A stretch of 64,000 nucleotides of DNA, from NCBI GenBank assembly GCA_008360955.1, contig LUCM01002356.1, forward strand, positions 127,598-191,597, in the 5' to 3' direction. A program made the translations under genes and the position numbers. Source of the stretch: Fasciolopsis buskii (taxonomy: Eukaryota > Platyhelminthes > Trematoda > Plagiorchiida > Fasciolidae). Below the pieces are notes generated by a model. The model was not told the origin of the DNA. It saw nothing but the letters and a program-made list of their open reading frames with translations, and searched no databases. Position 1 is the stretch's first letter. Each line of letters opens with the position of its first letter. This document shows positions 26,901-37,949 of the stretch, piece by piece.

Positions 26901-27025
26901 GAGAGCAAACAAAAAATAGATGATGGTTGAAAAAAATAAAACATTTTACAATGGATAGACTGGTTTGTCTATCATAATTTCTCACCTGCAGTGCAAAAAA
27001 TGAACAACACGGCGCGCCCTAACAT
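8612..27025 (-). CDS. Ly6/quiver-like GPI-anchored cell-surface protein (3 exons, join of 26986-27025, 26699-26851, 8612-8934)
   Basis: The three exons splice in matching phase 1 to 516 bp, 171 residues plus stop. Residues 1-18 form a signal peptide (MLGRAVLFIF core, cleavage likely before Gln19). The mature domain opens LYCYEC (20-25). It has ten cysteines at 22, 25, 32, 46, 56, 73, 96, 134, 136 and 142, the number expected for five disulfides in a Ly6/three-finger fold. YCFCNDWNGCN (133-143) is the closing Cys-Asn signature, and VTRGC (69-73) matches quiver-type members. Residues 153-171 are hydrophobic and preceded by Asn-Asn-Ser, typical of GPI attachment; N143 and N144 are possible glycosylation sites. 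The Cys96-Cys134 spacer is long for the family. Family members act outside the cell as channel or receptor modulators; the role here is unknown. An in-frame TAA lies 42 bases upstream of the only plausible ATG. The second intron is about 17.76 kb. Confidence 0.82.
8935..12259. other. 3'-proximal part of the long Ly6-type intron
   Basis: This is intron of the minus-strand Ly6-type gene. I see AT-rich DNA with short unrelated open frames, a poly-T run near 9669 and a short (AT)n tract near 12142. No further exon is needed, because the phases of exons 2 and 3 match directly. Confidence 0.5.
12260..13420 (+). mobile_element. RTE-like non-LTR retrotransposon remnant (RTE-2) with intact 3' tail
   Basis: It lies antisense inside the Ly6-type intron. 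DLKATYDS near 12373-12396 is the RT A box. After a frameshift come NFVNL-stop-RALY, RVRVYGELSHPL and TSGFRQGCPTSSFLFNF (12532-12582). Then, past three in-frame stops, comes DYADE (12670-12684), a damaged YADD box. The open frame 12688-13005 reads RLSRSVARFGMCF, SKCKVLLQDW and WLSHVLRMANTRLPYRALF. After one TGA (13006) it continues in frame with KKPRGGQQMTWQRGV and GVSRLRGWF to about 13210. The step from LSRRMKL to LIWLSHVLRM skips roughly 80-100 residues that the family normally has, so there is an internal deletion near 12930. The element ends at 13420 with a (GAT)n tail. Confidence 0.9.
13390..13420 (+). repeat. RTE-like 3' terminal motif with (GAT)n tail, copy 1
   Basis: CCTTGCTGTTTAACGCTGAA plus CGATGATGATG closes the RTE-2 remnant. 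The same 31 bases occur at 16040-16070 with one C/T difference. Short trinucleotide tails are typical of RTE-clade LINE 3' ends. Confidence 0.75.
13421..16039. other. Ly6-type intron, middle part
   Basis: No transposon coding sequence is recognised. Open frames include 14707-14925, 15008-15253 and 15380-15643 on plus; none shows a known motif. The only item of interest is the small minus-strand ORF at 14019-14216, listed separately. Confidence 0.45.
14019..14216 (-). CDS. Possible small secreted peptide (65 residues), unrecognised
   Basis: From the ATG at 14216 the frame begins MIWIFLLVTQVVTQ, a compact hydrophobic signal-like segment. A polar region with three cysteines (residues 19, 32 and 62) and one Asn-Tyr-Ser glycosylation motif follows. 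A TATAAA is present on the minus strand about 45 bases above the ATG (near 14262-14267). A possible splice donor (ACG followed by GTAATG) lies inside the frame, so the visible ORF could be the first exon of a longer product. It sits in the giant intron on the same strand as the host gene. I do not recognise a family. A chance ORF is quite possible. Confidence 0.28.
   Translation of the reverse strand: MIWIFLLVTQVVTQKPKMECNQYQKYLTDAFCYLSSRGTELTVMLVVPELNYSNLERTVKNICGK
16040..16070 (+). repeat. RTE-like 3' terminal motif with (GAT)n tail, copy 2
   Basis: The 31 bases match 13390-13420 at 30 positions. The sequence just upstream does not resemble the 3' UTR of RTE-2, so this appears to be an extremely 5'-truncated insertion, or the rest has been deleted. 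Confidence 0.65.
16842..17182. repeat. Imperfect inverted repeat, about 68-bp arms around a 205-bp spacer
   Basis: The inner 38 bases of the two arms (16872-16909 and 17115-17152) match at 35 positions as reverse complements; the three differences are all transitions. The match weakens outward to about 22 of 30 further positions. The spacer 16910-17114 has no coding similarity that I recognise. Arms of this size with a short spacer resemble a decayed MITE or foldback element, but no target-site duplication was identified. The ORF at 16822-17139 (minus) is a by-product of the repeat. Confidence 0.7.
17183..26035. other. 5'-proximal part of the long Ly6-type intron
   Basis: About 8.8 kb of AT-rich DNA without a supported gene. 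The longest frames are 21153-21563 plus (136 codons, begins at TTG) and 21775-22044 plus (89 codons). Neither shows a domain or good splice borders. A weak RT-like phrase KIVQYADGLMICSNS occurs at about 20769-20813 without flanking support. A short (TA)n tract lies near 24965. Confidence 0.45.
19447..19482. repeat. GC-rich imperfect hairpin
   Basis: CCCGAATCCCCG (19447-19458) faces CGGGGATTTCGGG (19470-19482). It forms a 12-pair stem with one bulged base and an 11-base AT-rich loop. It stands out from the AT-rich intron around it. No terminator role is implied in a eukaryotic intron. Confidence 0.55.
26036..26150. repeat. Degenerate 11-bp CCGG tandem array
   Basis: Nine CCGG tetramers occur in 115 bases. 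Five of them, starting at 26043, 26054, 26065, 26075 and 26086, are spaced 10-11 bases apart with the unit GTCCGG(N)5. Three more fall at 26129, 26141 and 26147. The block lies about 550-650 bases inside intron 2 of the Ly6-type gene, just downstream of exon 2. It may be a GC-rich minisatellite or a repeat fragment; a transcription-factor cluster is speculative. Confidence 0.6.
26699..26851 (-). CDS. Ly6-type gene exon 2, first half of the cysteine domain
   Basis: The exon follows CGGTTTTAG at 26852-26860 and ends before GTGAGT (26698-26693). It is 153 bp, phase 1 to phase 1. The junction codon with exon 1 is GAA. It encodes EFAFGQ, the end of the signal peptide, then LYCYECSSAQSGCGDPID and WKRC ... 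EDYCVKLTEKV. The CYxC start and the Cys-Gly-Asp-Pro turn are characteristic of quiver-type Ly6 proteins. The frame stays open beyond the donor only for a short intronic read-through. Confidence 0.82.
26986..27025 (-). CDS. Ly6-type gene exon 1, signal peptide
   Basis: The ATG at 27025-27023 starts 13 codons (MLGRAVLFIFCTA) and one extra base. The exon ends at 26986, directly followed on the minus strand by GTGAGA, a good 5' splice site. A basic residue at position 4 and a hydrophobic core are typical of a secretory signal. Phase 1 matches the next exon across a short intron of 134 bp (26985-26852). Confidence 0.78.
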
Positions 27026-27264
27026 TTTTACATTTGTCAAAAAAGTGCCAGCATTTTCAATACTTTAAACAAGAAATGAAGGTCAACTCAAGTCGCGAAA
27101 ACCTTGTCTTCATCCGCAGCTTAAATTTAGTATCTTCCTCCTAGGGCTTTCGTTGGAGCTTCTTCCGCCTTCCGAAAGTCTACACAGCGTCGGGTTTCAG
27201 ATTGCTTACCGCTATTATTGAATCTTGAACCGATCCGAGTTTATTGTAGCTTTCACAAAGTAGT

Positions 27265-27305
27265 ACTGGAGGCAAGACTGAGCCGGAATCCTAAACGCCT
27301 CCAGT
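27265..27305. repeat. Perfect 9-bp hairpin upstream of the Ly6-type gene
   Basis: ACTGGAGGC (27265-27273) and GCCTCCAGT (27297-27305) are perfect reverse complements around a 23-base loop. They lie about 240 bases upstream of the start codon. It could fall in the 5' UTR or promoter. A stem this short may occur by chance. Confidence 0.4.
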
Positions 27306-30300
27306 GAAGCAAGTAGGCATGCACTACTGCAGATGTATCCTTTTTGCTTTAATGTAAGTCAATTGTTTTCTAAGGTGGTGTACGCCCTCCACCCGTTAGC
27401 ACGTAATTCATCTCACCCTTAAGACCGACAACGCATACATTCGGTTGTGCCTTCTAGTTTCGAGGCTTCTGAAGGTTATAAGTAACGGAACATGCAACCG
27501 CGCCGTTAGGTCTTGCTCAGGTTTCGTCCCACTTCAGGGAGCACTTTTTGGAGACATCGTTCTTCCTGCGGAAAAGGCCTGTTTCTAAAGGATCAGTTTA
27601 AGGACTAAATTTTCTTTTACGTCATTTGTTCGGCTGTATTTGTTTTATCTGATAGGGAGTTGTACTGCTTTAGTAATTCCATACATTCAAGAGCCTTCAC
27701 CTTCCAGCGGCGCATGTCAACCTGGCACGCCTACATTCATGTGTTCGCATTTGTCTGGACATTTCAACATCACCTCACATGAAATACATTCCACGCGTAC
27801 GGTTGTTGAAAAAAATCCTCTCAAATTCATACAGTGAAGGCACTTTATCAATTCTTGCAACATAATTACACAGGAGGCCCTTCGTTCGGCAGCATGTCGA
27901 AAAAACTTTAAATATTCTTACAATTCCACATTGCTGGAATTTCTCCGATGATTTGTATTTTGCAAACTCAGTCATCATATTCTTAGAATTTATGACCTTA
28001 TGGATCAAGCACTCCATGATAATATGGAACGTTGGCCATGGATATACGGCATTCTCACTCCTCCTGCCCCTAGTATCTTCGCTTTCGTGACGTTGCAGGC
28101 TTATGCCCGCAATAATCAACACTGCCGCGAAAGCCTCATTTCAGCTGCATCAATTTTCTTCCTTTTTCATTGAGGAAAGTCCCGTTGTTCGTGGCATTTT
28201 CTTCACGGTCTCTTCTGCAGATCTCGAACCACAGGTTTGGCTAACCACTGCGCGTTCTCCATTCAGGCGACATCAATTTTGATAAATGCTAGCCAGTTCC
28301 GGACACACTTAGGCTCCGATCATAACATGCACAGTTCAACTCGGTTGAGACCACTAGTCAAAAATGCAATGGTGGCTTATGTTGCTGAACATTCCGATCA
28401 GCGTGCACCTGCTCCTTCCTAAACGTTGCGGATTCTGAGGATTCCATTGCTCGGCGAACCCCTTTCCTTATTTGAAAGCTGCTGTGCGTACGCTCTTTTG
28501 TCCACGTTCATGTCAGAATAAGTAAAGTTTCCTACAAAATACCAGAAAGATACCTCAGTTGCTGGAACGTTCAAGTAGCGACAGAAAAGCGGGTATCCTA
28601 AAATATTCCGTGACCCCCAGAAACTATCTCTGCCACAAGCCGTCAGCAGGTTGGGTTCAGTAAGCATTTTTTTGATGCCTTTCTTCGCAGGATCTCGATG
28701 TTTGCTTGCGAATATGACCACCGTTTTCGAGGGCCAGCACTTTCAACATCACTCAATAGTGACCAATTTGTTCGGGTGCCGCTGAGGCTGAAGTACGGGA
28801 GTTACGCAGACACTAGTCCCTATATCGCATCGCCGGATTTTTCCAGGAAAGCGTGTAGATTTCATAAAATGATGCTTTAACCTTTTCTGGAGGCCGCTCC
28901 TCCAGAAAGTGACTACAAATCCTTCTGATTATTTTTGCTAGGCATTTGCAAGGAACACATATGTGACATGACGATCGACGGTTCCGTTTAAGTGTGTTTG
29001 ATCAACTAGCGTAGAATTTAAATAAGCATTTTATGCCCTTCCACTGATGGCCTGCAATGCCATTAAGCACCCCAGAAATACTTTTTTCGGATGCCATTGC
29101 GAGGCCCTCGACTACAATCCTGTGTGCAACATCTTCAATTTTCACAGCCCACGCATTATTAGTGGCATTCACTGACTACCACCAGCGATTTTGCAAAACC
29201 TTCAAGGCTCGGCAGTATACTACGCTCGCCCCTCTTCCTTTTCCTTGCTTATAGTCTTTTAAACTTCTGCGCACAATAAAGGCAATTTCTTCTGAGCATC
29301 ATCCTAACCGCAATCGCGAATTCCCAAGTGTGTATTGGGGTTAATCGGATTGGATAGGCCTTTTGAACCAGGCTCGTTGCCCTGCTTCATTTTTTATCTA
29401 TCTTAGAGGTATGACAAGTAATGACGCTGCGTCTCCTGCGCGATGTAATTATTATTGCTCCATTTTACAAAGTCATTACGTCAGGTTACTGCGGAGATAT
29501 CTAAACATCAGCCGCCATCCTCCAACTGAACATTACTCTTTCGATGCATATCATGCATAAAAATAACAATAATGTATGAATCTCGATCTGCGAGAGGCTT
29601 GCGCGGGACAAGGTCAAATTCTTGAACGGATGACGCAGAGAAGACGTGAATAATTGAAATCAGAAAGGATATGGGGATATATGCTACGTTGGGTAGCTTG
29701 GGAGTCGCGATCAGAATCTGCAAAGCAATAGGCAGTGTACAAGTATGCGAGATAAAAACCAAAACTGGATAAACTGTTCTGCAAGACTAAACAGTTTTTC
29801 GAAACTGTTCGTGAGCAATAAACCGCGAGGCATTTCGTGTTTAAATGCACCAAATTTGCGTGTTGCTTAAGCAACAATTGACAAGAGCTCGGTGGCGGAA
29901 GTTGCAAACATCAAGAGCGTAACTTGATGGACAGAAAAGTATGGCTGAGGGCGGGAAGAGCAGTGGGGATGTGGTAATCGGACGGAAATTTTTCAAAACC
30001 AAAAGGAACGTTATTCAAGGTAAATAAAGGAGTCGCATTTAACGATTATAAAGGGCCAATAAAATGGTGAAGAAACCGAAGGAGCACCAACAAGTTGGCT
30101 GAACAATCTTGGAAACAACATTTTTGTGAAAAGTTCTGCAGAGAGAGCAGTTGGAACTCACAGTACTGCCGATTTCATCCCTATGCTGCTGGTGGCAAAC
30201 TCACCTGAGCGTTGCAATGGAGAAAACATTTCTGTTAGAAGTTAAATCTGTTGAACACACCAGTCAACGATATTCTCTAAGCTGTTATTTTTGTTGTCGC

Positions 30301-32958
30301 AGTTTTTGATCCCAGACGACAGCTTCTGTGGTGTATTTAGAGAGGCGGAAGGCGCATTCCGTAGGCAATAGAAACTGTTTTTGATCAGGCATGAAGTTGG
30401 AATATCCAAGGCGATCAGTGACGCGGTTTGCGTTGAACGGACCAGTAATGAAGCGCTAGTTCTCTCTAGCAGCTTCCTTGCGGAAGCAAGAAGCCAGCAG
30501 ATTTAGTATGGCCCTTATGGGGACGGAACTAGCAACAGCGCTTATGGCCTGGGTGCGGGTTCTGAAACATAATAAAGAGATGCACTGTTGCTTGGGCACG
30601 TGCTCGGGATCATGACGATTAACGAAGGGTGGAGAAAAAGAAACAGCTTTTACCACCGTAGAATGCCATTTTTTCATTCTCCCTTCACCTGCGCACCACC
30701 TTCTTGTTTGCAACCTGTGATAACCATGTAACATTTGGTCATGCTACCAAGCACGCCTCGTGAATCATTCGGGAGTATGCCGCAGCTAGATCCGCCATAT
30801 CATTTTGGACTTCCGGCAGATAATTCAGTCACACCATAAAAGGGTTTCATGCTGTTATCTCTTCGTCAAATAACTTGGTGCCGATAGACCATTCGTGGTG
30901 CTTCCAAGTTGTTCCCCAAAGCCTTGAAGGTTATCTGGTGTAGTGAGGCAACAGTGCAATATAGCCCCAAAGTGTGCACGCGGCCTCACTGTATGCCACT
31001 TAGCAGTCAATACCAAAACTCCTGCTAACTGAAGACCACAAGAGCTCAAACCAAGCCACCGGCCATGCCCGTCGTGTTCCATTTAGAGGTTTCGGGAGCC
31101 TAAATATTTCTTCTGTCAACTAAGCACGGAAAGCCATCAGTCGGTGGCTTATTCGTGCTAATGCTTCTCTGTCTGCCAGGCGCAGAAACCCACTATTTGC
31201 AAAATGCTGGATGACTATCTACAGAAGGTTCTTTTTGAAATTTGCCGATGAGCATCTGTTTCCTGAATACATGGCTCTTTGTGTCATAACGCTTCAGGTC
31301 GTGTCAGAATTCTTACGTGATGTCCCACTGGCTTAAAATCCACATGCGCAGAGATGACGGTATACCTGTTTTTTAGAATTCCTTTTTCTTTTGCCCTTCT
31401 CTCCTGCAAGGACATCAATACACTTTTACCTTATGACTGTGACCTCACTGCTGTTTCCCATCAGTCGCCACCCCGTTTCTTGCGCTTTTAATCATTCACA
31501 AGCGGAATTTTAGTGCTCGGGATGCTTTCTGATCCAATGCGGCAAAATTTGGATAACATTTTTTGGTTGGCTTGCTTCCGCTCAAGCAATCACTATCTCC
31601 AAGTTCAAGTCACCTGACTGAGGGTAAAAATTTTTTGATATTAAAACCACATTTTCAGCGCGAACCTAGCCGATTGTTGCTGAAATGGCGGTTGCAGTAC
31701 TCAGATCGATAAATTTCAGAAAGCAAAAATACGAAAGACTCAGAGGAAGTTCGAAGGCACAGCATGGAAGAGAAGTGCCACGATGATTCTCTGAAAGATG
31801 TTCACTCTTATTCCAAAATAACTTAGGCCTTCTGAACTTGTTAGTAGCGATTCATGTTGTATTCATATTCCCCGTAGTATCAGTGACAGCAATAAGCACC
31901 GGGTAGCAGAACTGTGAACGAAATTAGCCGCCATTAAAGAACAGGCCGAGAAGAGAGAAATTTAAGATGCAGGGAAGCGGGACTATATCCTACTGAAGGC
32001 CGCCTTGAGGACGTTGGTCAAATGAATGATGTGCAACGCATTGGTTAATCAGTTTAACTCTTCAGATCATGCACTCCGGGACACTTAGATTGGTGTTATG
32101 TGTTAGACGCCCCCCAGCAACTCTTTAGGTTCACGAAGCTGCTCAATAGATTCATCGCATTCAATGAGCTGCTCACTAGATCTTTATCCTACGCATCATT
32201 AATTAGCACGGGCTTGAGGGGCCATTGTAGGCGAATTCATGCATGGTGCCAAAGAAGGATGCGTCATGCTGAGAAAAATTCTCAGGGAAACCGTGTAACT
32301 CGTTCCTTAAATTTGGTTGCTGCAATGATTCCGTAGGCAAGATTTCCCAGATGATGCGTTTCCATCCTGAAAGATCTCATTCTAGAGATGCGAAAATCTG
32401 ATGCACCGCTAGATCACTTTTGGTAAAGCCCCACCCTGACGCAGTGGACATGCTGGGAGGCATCCTTTATTGCTTGACATGGCATTTACAGGGGTGCCAT
32501 GCTTAGGAAACCGAATCCGTAAGCCGGCAAGGACTTAAGTAAGGCCTGATTACTTAACTTGACCAACAGACAAAAATAGTGGATTTGGTTGCCTTGTGCT
32601 GAATTTCAACAGACCAACCAAATCATCAACCAACCAGCGGAAGCAAGGTTTAGGAATAAGATCACAGTTTTAATTTTTGTTACGTTTAACGGCGGCGTGG
32701 TATAATACCCGGGTAGGGCTAGTGCCACTAATAAGGCATCTTCAAAGTCCTTTTGTGGAAACCGGTATTTTTTGTCAAGGTTTCCTAGGGCCGCTGAATT
32801 TTTCTGCCCAAAGGTGTTGGCTCTCTGATTACTTCCATTTATGTTTTGCTTCCCTGTTTCATGTTTGACTTTGTATTTTCTCCAAAGATTCGGTGAAATG
32901 ATCCATCCCTAGCTGATTGGCTAGTGCATAAATTGTTGCACGATTTCGTTGCCGGTAA

Positions 32959-32990
32959 AATGCAGTAAACTCTCTACATTTTACTGCATT
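32959..32990. repeat. Perfect 11-bp hairpin
   Basis: AATGCAGTAAA (32959-32969) pairs with TTTACTGCATT (32980-32990) around a 10-base loop. It is too short for a typical miRNA precursor and has no flanking element that I can define. Confidence 0.45.
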
Positions 32991-35900
32991 ATTTCGTGTC
33001 TTTATTTCAAAGAATAATTCACATTATCTGAACAAACAACAAGGGGTTGCTGGCGGAAATGAACTAACCACAAACCCTTCAAGCGAACGACTCTATGTTC
33101 CCTCGGCGAAACTTTTGGAACCAACGACCACCTGGATGTCGTTTTTGTTTGTTTCTCTTATGAATGCCAGTGCATATCTTTACTGAATTCCCTATAAGAC
33201 TGCTGTTCCGTAAGATTTCAAATGTTACTCCAGAAGATTACGCTATCAGACGTGACCCAAATGAAAAAGTGTAGTGACGCCTAACCAGCGGATACCTACT
33301 CAGCCGACCTATGCAGTGTACGTAAACTTCCAATTGAAGTGAACAATGTTTTCAGCAGAAAGCGCACAAAAGCATGACAGTGGCTTATCGGAGTTCAACA
33401 GAAATTTTACTCAGATATATGCCCTAGTGTAGAAGATTTCTACAGAAGAAGTATGTCCAGGAAAAAACAGTTTCCATTGCAGCCATTCCGTGTTTTCCTT
33501 GTTTTTCTTCACTCAGATCTTCGTCAGGGTCCACCAAGTGGCGGATGGAAGATGTATCTTTCCCAGTCGATGGTGGTGGCTGCAAAACTAGTAGCTATTA
33601 AACGGATAGCACGCATCGAGCGGCGATTGCCATTTCATATGTAAAATCTTCACTAGGTTCAGCGAACGCCCAACAACCTCACTTTCTATTTCGTGCAATT
33701 TCGCCAATAACCACAGGCTTAATTTTAGTAGACGCAGATTACATAAATTTTGTTGTATCATTATTGGGTGGCATAGATGACTTGAAGTCGGCAGCGTTGG
33801 TCGACAATGAAAATCATCATTACTTGTTTCGCTTCCTGGAATTGATCCCGTCTAGCTAAGGAGATTCAAGTGCATAAATGATGAAGGTAAGGGCACTCAC
33901 TCTCCGTTGCCCCACGCCGAAAGGAAGCTGAAAACAGTAGTTACGATGGGTGGCATGTGCCTTCACATTGCCAGGGAAGCGGGTTCAATTTGTATGACTG
34001 GGATTACAATTGTAAACACGGTGCAACCCAAAATGGCGGATTAAACAAATCCAAACACGGACGATTTCATTAAGTGATTCAACATACCAAAGAAAAGACG
34101 AAGCTTACGATTAGCAATCTTGGTGGCGTTCGGAAGACCAAATCATCAAAAGCAAGCTTATAAGTTCAGTTGAATGAAGACGACCAGACAGCAAATATTT
34201 CTAAGTTGATCTCAAGTTAGAAGCCTAGTTGTTTCCCATGTGCCAGGCGCACCTATGAACCAACTAACCGGATGCAACGCACCCCAGGTACAATGGGTAC
34301 TGGACCAAACGTTAGGCACCCGCAGAGAACCAGTCTGCATAAGAACCATTTATGACTAAATACTTTTAGGCCACAGGAACAACTTGAACCATTACCAGCC
34401 TCAACAAATTGGGTTTTATGAACGGTGGGGAAGTTAGGTGGCTTGAGGCTGTCCTATGGTTCTGAACTTGGAGGTATAGCAAAAGATGAGGTCTTCCAGA
34501 TCAACTAGCGTTGACGAGCACACACGGCAACACTGGTGTGGATATAAGAAGATGCTATTGCCATCACCACCAAAAACTATCCACCCAGAATAGGAGACAA
34601 TAGAATCATAGAGATGAAAATATTCTGAAATGGTAGCCAATGAGGGAATCACGGTTGAAAAAAGCTGATGTTGAGGCCGTACTAAAGAATCTGGAGCCGG
34701 GCTGCATAAAATAGATGAAACCAAAGTGAACGACTGACGAGTGATTTCAAGAGTTACAAGTCCGCCTGGCTTGGAACAGGGAGAAAGCAAAGAGGGTCCA
34801 GATCTTGTTGGACTGCGCGCAGAATTTGGAGGGCATACTGTCGGGTCCTGGTAGCAAAATTTTGCCATTTCGCCTTTGAAAGATTGCCCTTTTTGTGAGC
34901 TTCCGGGAAAAAAATTTCAGACTAACTTAGTGCGCCCCTCCAGAGGCACAATTTTATTATTTTGGTGATCCACTGTGCAGATCGAAGAACAGCCTGAAGA
35001 GCGTCAGCCCACCGGACAGACTTGTCAGCGTCTTGCCCCAACTTCGTACACTAGGATCTCTAATGCTCCAAAGTTTCGCACGAAACGGAAAGCTTCATGC
35101 GTAGATGACTCACTGATTTTTTCGGGTGAAGTATAAACCGCGATAAACGAAGTAAGCAATTTAGGAGGGATTCCAGTTTATTAGGGTTTCAAATTACCCG
35201 GCGGATTTCAACCTGCTGACTGCCAATGCAGGCTGTAACGAAAAACGAAAGGGCAGCCGGTGGAACTTATTTGGACATCCAGTGGAAAGCAAATAAAGAA
35301 AATTATTCAACGGAATATGCGGAAAATTCTTGGCGTGGATAGGGATTCTGTTGTCGTTAAGACGTACCTACTATCCTCTGGGCTTAGTCTTGCTACGGCT
35401 GCTACCGGAAAAAATGATATCACGAGTGTCATGTCGGGACAGAAAGCTACGAGACGAATGGATAAACCGCTTGTCTTGAAAACAGCGGTTCTGATGTTTG
35501 GAATGGCAAAGAAAAAGCTGGGCAAATATGGATTCGCCAAATGCTATCCTCGACGAAATTGGCTCAAAACTCGTATATAAACGCGTTTTCCCATGCCTCT
35601 GGACAGGTCTACGCCGGAATGGCCGATGTCAAAGAAGTCTGTTATTTGCAAAGGTAAGTATGGCCTTGCTGAAGATGGTTTCTAAGCCAAAGCTGACGTT
35701 GACGGCTGCCGTGACGGTGTTGGAAACGGTGAAAATGCTAAGAGAAAGTCGGAGCGGAATAAAGTAGGAGAACAATTCGTTTATATTTTTCTATCGCAGT
35801 AAGGCATGTTCACAAACTGAAATCCTGGTTTAACACGTTTGTGGTTGTTAGGCTGACAGTTATCTACGAAGTGATCAAAGTGACCCAGCGGTTCTGTTTA

Positions 35901-37949
35901 ACGCCTGCTACCAATTTGGATGTTCGCTGTTCACGGGTATAAAAATCCTCGGTAAATTACTCACCTGAATCAGTGGGTGGAATATCCAATTGGATCTAGT
36001 GTAGAATCGGCCCATTATTCCAGAGCCGGCCATGGCGGACAATAAACTAGATTCTCAAGCCCACTGTTCCAACCTGCAATCCCGGAGATACTGTTGAACC
36101 CGATCTGTCCCTTTTCCAATTCGGCCAGATCGCTGCTGGCGACAATTTGGCAAACGAAGTACAGCTGCCAGATAGGGCGAGTAAAAAGTAGAAGACCAGA
36201 GGGTAGATCCAACTTCAGGCCGATAACTACGACAGTGATTCAACAATCGGAACGACGCATGCTGAGTTTATTACAACTAGTGTTTTTAATGGACAGAGGT
36301 ACATGCTAGTGAAGAGCACCTCAGCACACGAAGACCTTGTGAATTACAACGCTACCTGATCTTTGAATTGCTGTTCGTAAGCCCATTATTAGCCGCGATA
36401 GGCAAAATTGCTACTGATGTTTTTATTTTCGACCTATGCTGGTATTTGCTTCAGTACGCTTACAAGTCGCTAAAAAGATTTACTCTTCTGCTGCCTTTAT
36501 TTTTAAAGCACCGCATTGGTACTATTATCTGCGTATTTTTTCACTGTCTTTTCATGTCCCTGTCCTTTTTCCTTCCTCAGCTTTTGTCCGACCAGTAACT
36601 GCTTTCTCATTACAAAGTAAATTGCCTTGTCCTTGGCAATATTCACGGCTCTAAAGCAAAAACTTTCCAGGGCGAGCGGTTGCAAAAAATTAACAGGTGG
36701 CATCCAGTGTAAAAATGCAGAAAATGATTTCAGCAAAAGTTCAATGCTGCCTGTACCGGGCGTTTCCTCGAAATGGGATCATGTTGGGTGTGTATCTCCA
36801 GTTGAAAAATGATCTCGAGCTGTATGTGGTTCTCAAGGCCATAGGAAGCTACATGGCTAGACGTTATCGGAGAAGAACATGCTGGTGGAACTCGCTGCGG
36901 AGATTCTGTTGTTGCAGAAAATTCGGCGAAAATAAGGCTTCAAAAATAAGAAGAAAGCCCGCAAAAAACAACCCGAAAGAACAAAGCGAAGTTGGGTAGG
37001 AAGCTTTTAACGAGGAAATTGAAAGAATGGATAGCAAAACGAACCAAATGAAGAGTTTAACGGACAGATTAGTGATGAAAAGCAGGAAGCCGCTGTCGCA
37101 TGGCCGTGCACAGCCTGGTTATACTGAAGCATACACTTCGAAGGAGTCGATTTCCACCAATGTTACCACAGCTCCAAGGCTATTTAGGCTCTTTTAAGAT
37201 CTTTGAAAACTGAAAAGCTACAGAATTGGTACCCGGAACAGGACAGATGCACACACCACCTAAGACAGGTCTGTTGTTTGTGCGAGCGTAACACGTTAAG
37301 CACAAGAACGGAGGTCGCACACCTACGGCTTCTGACGAGTTGCTCAGTGCGAGTATTACGACAAGTCATGCAGCGCCCTTTATACTGTTGCAATATCTCA
37401 GAACCTCGGTGATATACTTAACCAGGCTGACCAATAAAACCATTATTAATTCGACACCGAAACGAACATCGGCTAGGGGTAAACCAGCAACCAGGAAAGG
37501 ATTCGGAGGGGTGAGTTGCGACGCTCACCTCCAGTTCGCTACTGAATGAGAGCAGCTTTTTGGAGCATGCTCAAGTACCGGTAGCCCGAGTAGCTGGGGA
37601 CTCAAAAAGAGGCAGCAGCGTCCGAGGATGCAGAAAGGAGTGAAAGCCTGGAAGGCGGTGAGCCAGATACGGAAGTTACTAAATAATGATACAAAAGTGT
37701 CCGCAGTCCGAGAAGTAAATGAGGCGAATCAGTGGCACGGACCGACGGATTGGTTGTTCCAGCTGTCACTGGGACGTGGTTGAAAAAGAATCAAGCTTAC
37801 AATATTCCGAGGGTTTAATTTATTGTTGGCGGGCTAGTAGTGACGACCGATAAGGGGTGGAATTTGGCATTCATGGCCTTGGATTATATGTGACTGGATA
37901 CATCATTTGCTCTAGCTAACCCTAAGGCGAAGGTCATCTCTTGTTGCCT

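Larger units (their letters stand above)
27026..37949. other. Upstream region of the Ly6-type gene and long unassigned stretch
   Basis: The first few hundred bases should hold the Ly6-type promoter and 5' UTR; no clear TATA box is seen. Beyond that nothing is firmly recognised across about 10.9 kb. Weak phrases only: LKKADVEAVLKNLEPG at about 34660-34705 plus resembles the opening of a CR1-like RT, and the ORF 35260-35580 plus has an IQRNMRKILGVDRD phrase like a LINE RT C-terminus. SNFRPITTT near 36215 is RT-like. A 15-base direct repeat with period 30 lies at 32137-32181. Other frames (27775-28122, 28419-28721 and 34434-34868 minus) show no domain. Confidence 0.4.
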
